From NCBI RefSeq assembly GCF_900185725.1, contig NZ_FYAU01000032.1, positions 116,331 through 180,330 on the forward strand: DNA of 64,000 nucleotides, read 5' to 3'. This DNA is from Stappia sp. TSB10P1A (GTDB taxonomy: Bacteria; Pseudomonadota; Alphaproteobacteria; Rhizobiales; Stappiaceae). The translations under genes were made by a program, and so were the position numbers. The notes beneath the pieces were generated by a model. The model had not been told where the DNA came from. It worked only from the letters and a program-made list of their open reading frames with translations, and searched no databases. Positions 18,338 through 26,280 of this stretch are shown in pieces; the stretch's first letter is position 1; each line of letters starts with the position of its first letter.

Positions 18338-19712
18338 GCGCGCTCACTCTGGGACGAATTTGGACAAGGACGGTGCGGCTGCTGGCCTGATCTCCCAAGA
18401 AGCATTGACCGGCATCGAGGACCCGCACCATATCCCCGAAATCGGTTAGATTGGTACCAGCGAATTTCATTGTTTTAATCGATTTGGTTGGTATTCGGTC
18501 CACGGCTGCGTTGATATCGCTTTGGAAGCTCAGCCGATGGCTGAACGTCACGTTGACTTGGCTGAGGATGCGATCATCAAGAGCTGATGGCTGTTGGGTG
18601 GCAAGAACCAACGACAAGCCAGCATCGCGCCCGCGTTTCACATACTCCACTAGCGCGCTGCGCGCCGGTGAGATCTGATCCCTCGGGGCTACAACATGCG
18701 CTTCATCGATGACCAGCCAAACTCGATCCGGCGTTCCGTTGCTCTCGAACGGCTGCTCGAAGAAGCTCGCCGTCTTCTTTTTGTTGTGGTGCCGTCCTAA
18801 AATATCAAAGAGGTTGCGGGCAATTACAGCTGTGATGAGCGACTTATCCTCATTTCGAAGCTCTCGAAGCGAGAGGATGTTGCACGTTCCGTCCTCCAAG
18901 AAGTCCTTGATTCGCAGGCCAGAGGCCGAAAACAGATTGGTACGGCGGTAGTCATCCAGCTTGTAGGTGATCGCGTTGCGCGAGGACTCGGCCACAGTCG
19001 GCCAGTTGGTATCATCGGCAATGTAGGCGAGCATATCAGCGATCTCGAAATCCGTATCGCCAAGGGCTTCGAGCGTTGCCGTAATGATATGCCCTTGCGG
19101 GCTGTAGACCTCTTGGCTAAGTAACGCGCACCATTCCTCTGCTCGTACATCTCTAGGCCTGATCTGGAGCGTTTGCTCGGTGCCGAGGAACGTAGTCGAT
19201 CCTGGTGGCGTGAAGACCTTCGCAGTAGCCAGATGGTTCGGCTGCAAGTTCCAGTGTTTTAGCTCATCAAGTTGAACTTTGTTCGCTTCGATGGCTTCGC
19301 GTGGCGCATAGCCGAGTGTCCAGAACTGGCTTTGAGTATCGATGATGATTGAAGTGATCGGCTTTACATCATTCTGGATAGGCGATGGATTGGCGAGCCT
19401 AGATATGCCCTCAACAAGCACACCAAGATCGAAGCTTTTGCCACTGCCGCGTGTTCCGGTAATGTAGATGACATGCGGGAATGTCGTATCCAGCCACGCA
19501 TCCGAACCTAGATAACTCTTGCCCTTGGTGCTTTCTAAAATCTTACCGACATAGAGAAGGTTGCTGTAGTTCTCATCCTTTAGGGCGCGGCCAAATACCA
19601 CATTCTGCCCTTTTGAGACATATTGGATTTTGACCAGAGGGTCTTCGACCATGTACGGGCTTTTATCAATAACGGTTCCGAACCGTTCAGCCGACTTGGT
19701 CGAGAAAGTCAT
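18315..19712 (-). CDS. HerA-like ATPase (DUF87/FtsK-HerA superfamily)
   Basis: 465 residues. Walker A is YITGTRGSGKSFDLGV near residue 86, Walker B VWLVIDEAHVVAPRDQ near 335, and then LVLATQQPSALDDRILSQV, the ATQ/sensor motif typical of HerA-type DNA translocases. HerA ATPases form hexamers that pump DNA and usually partner with a nuclease, NurA in archaea and SIR2, PLD or other nucleases in bacterial defence systems. Here a PLD nuclease lies two genes downstream. The start overlaps the end of the GNAT-ABC gene by 26 bases, which supports coupled expression and a shared complex. Confidence 0.82.
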   Translation of the reverse strand: MTFSTKSAERFGTVIDKSPYMVEDPLVKIQYVSKGQNVVFGRALKDENYSNLLYVGKILESTKGKSYLGSDAWLDTTFPHVIYITGTRGSGKSFDLGVLVEGISRLANPSPIQNDVKPITSIIIDTQSQFWTLGYAPREAIEANKVQLDELKHWNLQPNHLATAKVFTPPGSTTFLGTEQTLQIRPRDVRAEEWCALLSQEVYSPQGHIITATLEALGDTDFEIADMLAYIADDTNWPTVAESSRNAITYKLDDYRRTNLFSASGLRIKDFLEDGTCNILSLRELRNEDKSLITAVIARNLFDILGRHHNKKKTASFFEQPFESNGTPDRVWLVIDEAHVVAPRDQISPARSALVEYVKRGRDAGLSLVLATQQPSALDDRILSQVNVTFSHRLSFQSDINAAVDRIPTKSIKTMKFAGTNLTDFGDMVRVLDAGQCFLGDQASSRTVLVQIRPRVSAHGGYSPF

Positions 19713-21567
19713 TCTGATATTCCTTGTAGGACAGCCATGCAGGCTGATCGCCTGAACGAAGCATCAAGACTTTGGTCGGGCGCAAAGCGTCGAGATAGTG
19801 GGTATGGTTTGCCGCTGCAATAAAAGCGATACGCCCTGTCGCGATGATCTGCTTGCGCAAGTTATGAGCAACGATTTTGGCAGTGATGGGATCGAGATCA
19901 CTGCAAAATTCATCGAGAAGCCAGACCTCTTCGTTCCTGAGCAGGAGATCGGCGATCATAGCTCTATATTGCTGTCCACGGCTCAGCATCCAGAAGGGTT
20001 TTATGAAGGCCAAAGCCTCAGACAAACCGACACGGCTAAGTGCAATAAAAGCCTTTTCCGGTGTGAATTTCTCCGCGAGGGCCTCGAACACGGGGATATC
20101 GTCTCGCAGCGGACGCAACCAGCCAGCGGAATGCGTCAGACTTCCTACGCGCTTCACAGTAAGGTTGCCGTCGGGTGTCTTGTCAGGATCAAGTGCATTC
20201 AGAAAGACACTCTTCCCGCTTCCACTGGTTCCAACTACGAAGATGATGTTGCCATTCGAAGCTTTGACCGAGACATTCTGGACGATATCGGCATAGATCA
20301 TGTCGCCCCTGAGACCGAAAGCATCCATGATGATCTTGGTCGAACGGGTTTCCGGTACGCGATAGGCGGCGCGAATCGATAGGTTATCTATGCTGATCTG
20401 CATGCTTTTAGCTGAAAAATCGGGACTCTCGATCGGGCTATCTTCCGTCGGCGGATGCGCTTTCAACGCCTCCCGAAGATACTTCGCCGTATAATCATCC
20501 ATCGGGCATAAATAGTAAGGAATCGGATTCCGAATGACCGAGCGCAGGATCGCCCATTCACCGGTTGTCAGCGCATTTTGATTCTGCTCGATCTTGCGAC
20601 GAAGGGCCTCAAGACCTTCATCGAAGCTTATTTGAAGTGTCTTGCAATAATCTTCCAGTGTGCGAAAATATTTTCGCTGCAAGCTCATCATCCCGAACTC
20701 CCCGCCGGGCGCGCGAGCCATAGATTGCATGTCTTTCAGGACGCGCGAGAGGTTGCCTTCGGTTTTGCCGATAAATTTAAAGCCGGCGGAACTGACGAAA
20801 TCAATATGGTTCAGCATCTCAGCTGAGATTTCCATGAAGATCGGACGCATCCCGCCGATATGCCAACGTTCGGCTGAAAAGCTCTTTGCTGCCTTGATGA
20901 TTCGCCGTGTAATGCCGAGACCGCGCAACTCGGGGCTAACCACGATGCGCCCAATACGGACTATCGTGTTCAGATAGTCTTTCATAGCGTGCTGGTCCCA
21001 CCGCTCCCAGCGGATGGCGCGCTCGGGATGCTCGAAGGGATGGTTGAAAACTTCATGACGCGGTTTGCACATCATGAGCGGCATTTGAAGATCAATATAG
21101 CCCGCTGGGAGCCATCGTTCGCCGATCTTGATGGACGCATAAAGCACCGCCCGGCGTCCTCCCACGGAAGAAGTGGCGCTTTTGGCATCATCTTCTTGGG
21201 TTTTCTCGCTCAGAGAGTTGTTGGTTTTGTAATGGAATTGCTCTAGAAATTCGAGTGCACGCATATCCGCTTCAGAATTGATCTCACGAATCCGAAGCTC
21301 GAATTTTTCCTTCCCGATGGAGACGCTTTCATCGACGGAGAACAAAGGTGTAAGCGGAATATCCGGTTCGCTCTCGTCTTTTGCGACAACGAAGACCTTG
21401 TCGCTTCCAGCAGCACCGAAACGAATCTGATCGCCTTTGCCGACGACGGCAAAGCGGTGGACACGTACAGTGACGGATGCGTCATCGCTACCACGAACAG
21501 TGATATTCTTGTAGTATCCCTTAGGATTTGAACTTATGACGTTGTAGATTTTGTTTGTTTTACTCAT
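19687..21567 (-). CDS. GNAT-ABC ATPase fusion, first gene of the putative defence operon
   Basis: 626 residues combining two domains. Residues about 95-290 look like a GNAT acetyltransferase with the acetyl-CoA loop VVSPELRGLGITRRI. Residues about 410-620 form a single ABC ATPase: Walker A VVGTSGSGKSVFLNAL (near 447), signature MLSRGQQYRAMIA (near 529), Walker B EVWLLDEFCSDLD (near 549) and an H-loop-like AANHTHYLDAL. There are no membrane segments, so it is not a transporter. ABC ATPases fused to a predicted acetyltransferase form a known but functionally unclear family (COG2401-like). It is the first gene of the five-gene operon. It could modify a target or sense DNA structure, as SMC/Rad50-like ABC ATPases do. 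Confidence 0.8.
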   Translation of the reverse strand: MSKTNKIYNVISSNPKGYYKNITVRGSDDASVTVRVHRFAVVGKGDQIRFGAAGSDKVFVVAKDESEPDIPLTPLFSVDESVSIGKEKFELRIREINSEADMRALEFLEQFHYKTNNSLSEKTQEDDAKSATSSVGGRRAVLYASIKIGERWLPAGYIDLQMPLMMCKPRHEVFNHPFEHPERAIRWERWDQHAMKDYLNTIVRIGRIVVSPELRGLGITRRIIKAAKSFSAERWHIGGMRPIFMEISAEMLNHIDFVSSAGFKFIGKTEGNLSRVLKDMQSMARAPGGEFGMMSLQRKYFRTLEDYCKTLQISFDEGLEALRRKIEQNQNALTTGEWAILRSVIRNPIPYYLCPMDDYTAKYLREALKAHPPTEDSPIESPDFSAKSMQISIDNLSIRAAYRVPETRSTKIIMDAFGLRGDMIYADIVQNVSVKASNGNIIFVVGTSGSGKSVFLNALDPDKTPDGNLTVKRVGSLTHSAGWLRPLRDDIPVFEALAEKFTPEKAFIALSRVGLSEALAFIKPFWMLSRGQQYRAMIADLLLRNEEVWLLDEFCSDLDPITAKIVAHNLRKQIIATGRIAFIAAANHTHYLDALRPTKVLMLRSGDQPAWLSYKEYQNDFLDQVG

Positions 21568-21803
21568 GGGGCAATTTATGGCTAGGCGTGGCGGTTCCGA
21601 TACCTATAGCGCAGCAACAACGCCGTGACCATGGCAGACTGGCGTCCGATCGCCAGCGCATGGGAGAATACGGCGTACCAGTTTCGCAGCTTAGCGACGG
21701 GTGAGACAACGATGGGGTGAAGGGGCTCGCGCGCCCCCCAGCAAATTTCGATCCCGCGTAGCGCTAGGAAATGGTCGATATCGCGATTGACTCTCCTGGC
21801 AGC
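21568..21803. promoter_or_regulatory. Gap upstream of the five-gene operon
   Basis: This 236-bp stretch lies between the operon's first start codon and the decayed toxin gene, both on the minus strand. It should contain the operon promoter, but no clear -35/-10 pair was seen. A GGGGCTCGCGCGCCCC-like inverted repeat near 21728 could form a hairpin. Confidence 0.3.
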
Positions 21804-22335
21804 CTAGCTGAAACCCGCGACCACCGTTTCGACAGGCACGAACAGCGTCCGACTGTCCTCGGGATGCTCAACGAGCTCCGCACAGCGCAGATAGAAGCGT
21901 TTGGCCGCTTCATCCTCCGCCTAGTCCATCGCCGCCCCGATACCGATGCTTTGCGAGGCCAGCGCGACCCGACGCAGGCGCGTCCGACAGCAGGTCCGCG
22001 CCCAGACCCTTTCCCGCATCGTCGAGGCTACCGGCGAGCCGCCCAAGAAACGAAACTGGAATCAGGTCGGGCGAGTTCCGTCACACCTTGCTAGGAGCCG
22101 CGCCCCGCTCCACCGATCCCGCAGAGATGAAGAAATGGCCGACGACCCCATTGCCAGCGCACACGATATAGGTGCGCGAGAACTGGCTTTCGTTCTTCAA
22201 GGCCCGGTGGCGGACCCAGTCGTTCAGCGCGGGTTTGCCGCACTCGAACGCCGAAAGGTCGTGCTCCGCCGTCAGAGGAACGGGGGCAGACAGGCTCGGT
22301 TCGGGATGGTCCGGCATGTCGTCTATTTCTGCCAT
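21804..22335 (-). pseudogene. TacT-type GNAT toxin, decayed
   Basis: The start reads LTAEHDLSAFECGKPALNDW and VVGHFFISAGSVERGAAPSKV, the signature of TacT/AtaT-type acetyltransferase toxins that modify aminoacyl-tRNA. After SKV the CGA expected for Arg is TGA. The family sequence then continues in frame (RNSPDLIPVSFLGRLAG), breaks by a one-base insertion near DALRRVALAS, and has a further TAG in GAAMD-stop-AEDEAAKRF before ending VETVVAGFS at 21804. Two nonsense codons and a frameshift make it a clear pseudogene. It overlaps its antitoxin gene by 13 bases, the usual layout. Confidence 0.8.
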
Positions 22336-22565
22336 GCCGGAGACCGGTGCAGCAGCGCCTTGAGCTTCGGCCCCGGCGCAGGCGGATTGTCGAGCGCCTG
22401 CATGAAGGCGTCGTAGCGTTCAGGGTCGGGCGTGAACAAGCGTTGGTCTAGCAGAACAACAACCGCCTGCCGTCTGGCGCTGTCGATCATGAACTCGGTG
22501 CGCGTTTTTCCGAGTGTCACCGCTGCGTCGTCGATGAGCTGGCGGGTTCCGGCCCCGATCCGCAA
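22323..22565 (-). CDS. DUF1778 (TacA-type) antitoxin, possibly N-terminally shortened
   Basis: The frame gives RIGAGTRQLIDDAAVTLGKTRTEFM and DSARRQAVVVLLDQRLF, the ribbon-helix-helix part and linker of DUF1778 antitoxins that pair with GNAT toxins. The only start codon in frame is a TTG at 22565; the family sequence (GSINL) extends a few residues upstream without an ATG before a stop, so the original N-terminus may be lost. The C-terminal toxin-binding tail is present. With the toxin dead, its remaining role could be as a DNA-binding repressor or as a solitary antitoxin against related toxins. Confidence 0.65.
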   Translation of the reverse strand: MRIGAGTRQLIDDAAVTLGKTRTEFMIDSARRQAVVVLLDQRLFTPDPERYDAFMQALDNPPAPGPKLKALLHRSPAWQK

Positions 22566-23141
22566 GTTGATGCTGCCCTTGGCATCGGCCGCCGAGGCGC
22601 GCGCCGCGACAGCAGCGGAACGGATGGGTTCGGAGGGCTAAACGAGTTTTGCCATCGTGGGAATACGGGCGTTCGTATCCACGATGTCAATACGGAGATC
22701 GGTAGCTAGGATTGGGCGTTGCCCTTCGGGCCGGGCTTTTGGCTGCGTCGAAACCACACCTATGGCGCGTTTCCGCCATTCGCCATCAATCCCATGGCGC
22801 ATGGCTGACGCCAGTTGGAAATGCGGTCCCGGAGCAAAAGCGCCGGTGCTTGTCACTGGCGGCCTTCGGCTCACCACAGCGCGCCCAATGTGGAGGCGCG
22901 TTCGCCTCCGGGCCGGCGGGGCTACCGATCGCGAGCGGTGGCTTTCCGATTTCCGATGTTAGTCCCGATCAGATTCTTGTGCCCGGCCTCCGCTCCGTTC
23001 TGACCGGGGAAGTGCTTAGGACCAGCCCTCAGCGCACTTCGAGAGGCTTCCGCCCAGCTTCCTTCGCGCGTGCCGCGCTCCGTGCAGCCGGTTCCCCGCG
23101 AACCCTACCTCCGTTTGCACACCCGGTCTCGGCGACGGCCA
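22566..23141. other. Long gap without a convincing gene
   Basis: Several short open frames occur on both strands, but none has a recognisable family or a good ribosome site. The region is the upstream sequence of the DUF932 gene. It ends in a large palindrome, listed separately. Confidence 0.4.
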
Positions 23142-23171
23142 GGGTTGCAGCGCAGCGCTGCGCTCCAACCC
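23142..23171. promoter_or_regulatory. 30-bp near-perfect palindrome before the DUF932 gene
   Basis: The sequence is self-complementary over 15 base pairs with one mismatch, centred between 23156 and 23157 (arms GGGTTG-C-AGCGCAGC and GCTGCGCT-C-CAACCC). It ends 21 bases before the DUF932 start codon, so it could be an operator, a cruciform or an RNA hairpin near the ribosome site. Confidence 0.6.
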
Positions 23172-23192
23172 AAGCCCACGAAAGGAAAGAAC

Positions 23193-24035
23193 ATGTATCA
23201 CCAGCTCGCCACCCGGTTCGGCCGCAACTCCCATCAGATCAGCGGGCGCGAGCCGCTGGATAACGAGGCGCTTTATCGACATGTCCCGTCGATCTTCGCC
23301 AGCGAAGCCCATAACAGCCGTTCCGAGCGTTACGTCTATGTCCCCACCATCGACATCGTGGAGGGCCTGCGCCGGGAAGGATGGTTCCCGTTCTTCGCCG
23401 TGCAGTCGGTTCCGCGCGACGGTTCGCGCCACGGCCACGCAAAGCACATGCTGCGCCTGCGTCGGGATGGCGGGATCGGCAAGCCGAAGGCGGCGGAAGT
23501 CATCATCGTCAACAGCCATGACGGGACGAGCGCCTATCAGATGTTCGCCGGGATGCTCCGTTTCGTCTGCACCAACAGCATGATTGCGGGCGAGCGCTTC
23601 GAGGAAATCCGCGTGCCCCACAAAGGCGGCATTCAGGATCAGATTATTGAAGGCGTCTTCACCGTCGCGGAAGACTTTCCGCGTCTCATCGACGCCAGCG
23701 AGACCATGAAGGAAATCCGCGTTTCCGCAGAAGAGCGCCGCGTGTTGGCCGAGGCGAGCCTTGTCGCCCGCTATGGCGAGGAGGAAAGCCCGTTGCGCCC
23801 GGAACAGATCATCGAACCGCGCCGCCGCGAGGATATGGGCGGGAGCCTTTGGAGCACGTTCAACGTCATTCAGGAGCATTTGACCAAGGGCGGGCTGCAA
23901 GGCCGCAAGCAGAATGCCGAAGGCCGCATCCGCCGCGCCCAGACCCGCGCCATCAACGGCATCGACCAGAATGTGACGCTCAATCGTGCGCTCTGGACGC
24001 TGGCGGAAGGGATGCAGAAACTGAAGGGGCTTTGA
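23193..24035 (+). CDS. DUF932 domain protein (phage/plasmid-like)
   Basis: 280 residues. The start MYHQLATRFGRNSHQISG follows GGAAAGA at good spacing; the frame is open upstream but that part is low-complexity. The stretch HMLRLRRD, IIVNSHDGTSAYQMFAGMLRFVCTN and the C-terminal LNRALWTLAEGMQKL fit the DUF932/TIGR03299 family, which is common on plasmids, phages and ICEs. The function is not established; links to DNA replication or anti-defence have been suggested only by location. It stands alone with hairpins on both sides. Confidence 0.8.
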   Translation: MYHQLATRFGRNSHQISGREPLDNEALYRHVPSIFASEAHNSRSERYVYVPTIDIVEGLRREGWFPFFAVQSVPRDGSRHGHAKHMLRLRRDGGIGKPKAAEVIIVNSHDGTSAYQMFAGMLRFVCTNSMIAGERFEEIRVPHKGGIQDQIIEGVFTVAEDFPRLIDASETMKEIRVSAEERRVLAEASLVARYGEEESPLRPEQIIEPRRREDMGGSLWSTFNVIQEHLTKGGLQGRKQNAEGRIRRAQTRAINGIDQNVTLNRALWTLAEGMQKLKGL

Positions 24036-24047
24036 CCGCGAACGCGA

Positions 24048-24072
24048 CAGGGCCGCGGTCCCGGCGGCCCTG
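24048..24072 (+). terminator. GC-rich hairpin after the DUF932 gene
   Basis: A 9-bp perfect stem, CAGGGCCGC / GCGGCCCTG, with a 7-nt loop begins 12 bases after the stop codon. No T-run follows, so termination may be incomplete. Confidence 0.5.
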
Positions 24073-24131
24073 CCTCTTCCCGCGATCACAGGAGCGGAAA
24101 AATCGCGCCGATCCGACGTTGCGGATCGGCG

Positions 24132-24161
24132 GCGCGGCCATGCCCGAGATCATGGCCGCGC
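24132..24161. repeat. Second hairpin, 11-bp stem
   Basis: GCGCGGCCATG / CATGGCCGCGC with an 8-nt loop forms a perfect 11-bp inverted repeat in the gap between the DUF932 and FseA-like genes. It may be an operator or a further terminator. Confidence 0.5.
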
Positions 24162-24342
24162 TCGCCGGACTACGCCCGGCTCGCAGAAACACGTAAGCAC
24201 TTTTAAGAAGAAAAAACCAATAGATTGATCGCGTTAGCCGATCTAGTTATCTCGATAGCGCGACTACAGTTGTTTTAATCGATGCTTGAAGATCTCTATC
24301 CGGGCACTGCTTTGTGTGCGCCCGAATAGAGAGGCAACGCCA

Positions 24343-24546
24343 ATGCTGAGTATCGACTGGCGTTCTCCGGCGGCATATAAATTTGCAAAGAGCATTCCCG
24401 CCGCCGGTTTCGCTTGGGAGTATCTTCGCCGCGACGACGAGTATCGTCGCGAGTTTCAGGCCATCATCGCGTCGCGTGAGCCAGACCCGGAGCGGCTGGA
24501 AGCTTTTGCGCTGCGGTGGGGGCTGCGATTTTCCGACCGATCCTGA
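24343..24546 (+). CDS. DUF6499 protein (unshifted product of the FseA-like locus)
   Basis: Without frameshifting, this frame makes a 67-residue protein ending LRWGLRFSDRS, containing only the DUF6499 transcriptional-regulator-like domain. This corresponds to the Msi172 product in ICEMlSymR7A. It may be just the default product when recoding does not occur. Confidence 0.6.
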   Translation: MLSIDWRSPAAYKFAKSIPAAGFAWEYLRRDDEYRREFQAIIASREPDPERLEAFALRWGLRFSDRS

Positions 24547-25135
24547 AACCCCATCGGATCGGCAGACTTTATTCTGGAGTCCACACCTTCAGCCGCAGGC
24601 CATACGGCTCATGCCGCTGGAGCACCATAATGGCGAAACCGAACCCATCGTCACGCTTGCGCATCTCGACGGTCTCGACCTCCGCCAGGCTGAGGATGGC
24701 TGGCACGGTATCTGGCAGGCTGACGGCGTCGCGCATCAATTCTGGCTGCCCCAGGCCGCTCCCGATGCGGCGGCCTTCTATGGCACGGTCTTGCCGGCGG
24801 ACGCCTTCTACGATCTCCGCTCTCATGCGGCGCGTCGATTGGTTAAAGCCGTTCAGGGCCACGGGCCGGGGCGCGATTTCCGCGCATTGCCCGCGCAACT
24901 CAGGCAATGGCACATCCTATCTCTGCGGGCCCTCGACGCTCGGCTTCGCGGCGAAAGCTATCGTACTGTCGCCGAAGTCCTGCTAGGCTTTCGCGGCAAT
25001 AAGGAGGATTTTGAGCTCGATCCGCGCAAGAACAAGGCCCGCCGTCTGATCGCGCACGGCATCAAAATGATGCGCGGCGGCTATCGACTGCTACTGCACT
25101 ATCCCATCAAGCTCCCCAGTCGGAGATGGCGATAG
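24343..25135 (+). CDS. FseA-like excision activator, made by +1 frameshift (DUF6499 + DUF2285)
   Basis: Two overlapping frames encode one family protein. The first (ATG at 24343, after GAGAGG) gives MLSIDWRSPAAYKFAK and WEYLRRDDEYRREFQ, the DUF6499 domain, and stops at 24546. The second frame continues the family sequence (PTDPETPSDRQTLFWSPH) and ends at 25135 with a DUF2285 domain (LRALDARLRGESYRTVAEVL, then NKARRLIAHGIKMMRGGYR). Joining them by a +1 shift at the TTTT of 24529-24532 gives about 264 residues. In ICEMlSymR7A, FseA is made in the same way from msi172-msi171 by programmed frameshifting and activates excision genes. The homology is inferred from domain order and the frame relation. 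A random frameshift mutation is the alternative. Confidence 0.75.
24526..24535 (+). other. Candidate +1 recoding site CGA-TTT-T-CCG
   Basis: In the upstream frame the codons are CGA TTT TCC GAC. A Phe-tRNA on TTT can slip one base forward and still read TTT, after which CCG begins the DUF2285 frame. The run of four T's lies 14 bases before the TGA of the upstream frame. This is visible in the sequence; recoding itself is inference. Confidence 0.5.
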
Positions 25136-25199
25136 AACATCACCTCTCCACGTCTTTGCCGCAACGTTTGCACTCTCTGCCGCAGGCAACGCCCGCCGG

Positions 25200-26204
25200 T
25201 TATTGTTGACTCGTTTGTGGTGCGCCAGCCTCGGACTTCGCCAGCGCCACTGCAGTGTCCTGCGTGTCCTCAAGTGTTGATTGAACGTCAGGGCGTACGC
25301 CGACACCCTCCCAGTTGCTTCGCGTGACTGGATTTTCAGCCCTGCCAGTCGGCACAACGACAAAGAGGTCCGATCCGAGTTCATTAAGCCCGCCCGGATT
25401 CGCACCTCCGCGGGTGGCCGTGCCGACTACGATCGCCCGCCGAAGGGCTTGCAAGTCATATGCGAATTCCTCGCCAGCCGAATAGGTCTTCGGACCGACC
25501 AGAACGTAGACCGGCTTGCCGACGTAGCGCACCGGCGTCGGCGAACTCCAGAACGATTCCGTTCTGAACGTCAACGTCCCGCGATTGCGCCAGATGAGGT
25601 CGTTGATATGGACGCGCGCACCCTGGTCGAGGAAGAAGCTCACGAGGTAGGCAACGGATGCCGGATGCCCGCCGCCATTCTCCCGCATGTCAATGATCAG
25701 CGCGGCGGTGTCTGACAAGCTACGCATGGCTTGGTCGGCGGCCGGCTTGAAAACTTCAGGCGGAACGAACCGCGTCAAATGAATATAGCCGATATTGCCG
25801 TCTAGCCGCTTCACCTCGAAACCGGCATCCTGCGGGCTCGCTGGCGTAGGCTGATTGCCGAGGGGCGAACCGAATATCACCCGCACATGACCGTCCTTCG
25901 TGATCGCCCGGAGTTGCTCCGTTAGCTGCATCGCAAACTGCGCTGGATCGGTGACGCCGCCATAGGCGTTTTCCGCCAGTGCCTTCTCCAGCGCCTCCGC
26001 CGCCTGCGCGCCCCTTTCCGGGAACACGTAGCTCTCCCGCAACTCGGCGGCGATACCACCGATCGTTTTGGCGACCGTTGCCCGATCCAAGGTTACGCTT
26101 TGCGCGGAGGCGGGAGGCACATCGGCTCGCGCCGCAAGAGTGCTTGCCAACAGTGAAATCGCCAAGAGGGAGACAGTAAGGAACGATGAGTAGTTATGGG
26201 ACAT
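25200..26204 (-). CDS. S41-family serine protease, secreted
   Basis: 334 residues with a clear signal peptide (SFLTVSLLAISLLASTLAARA). The mature protein fits the S41 (C-terminal processing / IRBP-like) family: a helical N-terminal part, then YIHLTRFVP, DMRENGGGHPASVAYL and the catalytic YSAGEEFAYDLQAL with the nucleophile Ser. There is no obvious PDZ domain. It acts in the periplasm or outside the cell. It lies on the same strand as a glycosyltransferase and an ABC exporter. Together these look like a cargo block concerned with the envelope, perhaps resistance to a peptide or enzyme, but the role is unproven. Confidence 0.82.
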   Translation of the reverse strand: MSHNYSSFLTVSLLAISLLASTLAARADVPPASAQSVTLDRATVAKTIGGIAAELRESYVFPERGAQAAEALEKALAENAYGGVTDPAQFAMQLTEQLRAITKDGHVRVIFGSPLGNQPTPASPQDAGFEVKRLDGNIGYIHLTRFVPPEVFKPAADQAMRSLSDTAALIIDMRENGGGHPASVAYLVSFFLDQGARVHINDLIWRNRGTLTFRTESFWSSPTPVRYVGKPVYVLVGPKTYSAGEEFAYDLQALRRAIVVGTATRGGANPGGLNELGSDLFVVVPTGRAENPVTRSNWEGVGVRPDVQSTLEDTQDTAVALAKSEAGAPQTSQQ

Positions 26205-26280
26205 TCAATCTTTACCTCACGAAAAGAGCGCATGACGCTGATTAGATCAAAATAAGACCACGAATACGATTCGTGTATCG

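Noticed and set aside
15007..21567. Assignment of the five-gene operon to BREX, DISARM, Dnd/Ssp or Druantia
   Set aside because: No methyltransferase, PglZ, DrmA-type helicase, cysteine desulfurase or phosphorothioation gene is present, so none of these names is supported.
22638..22877. Minus-strand frame of 79 codons upstream of the DUF1778 gene
   Set aside because: No family and no ribosome site were seen, and composition looks like non-coding leader sequence of the DUF932 gene.
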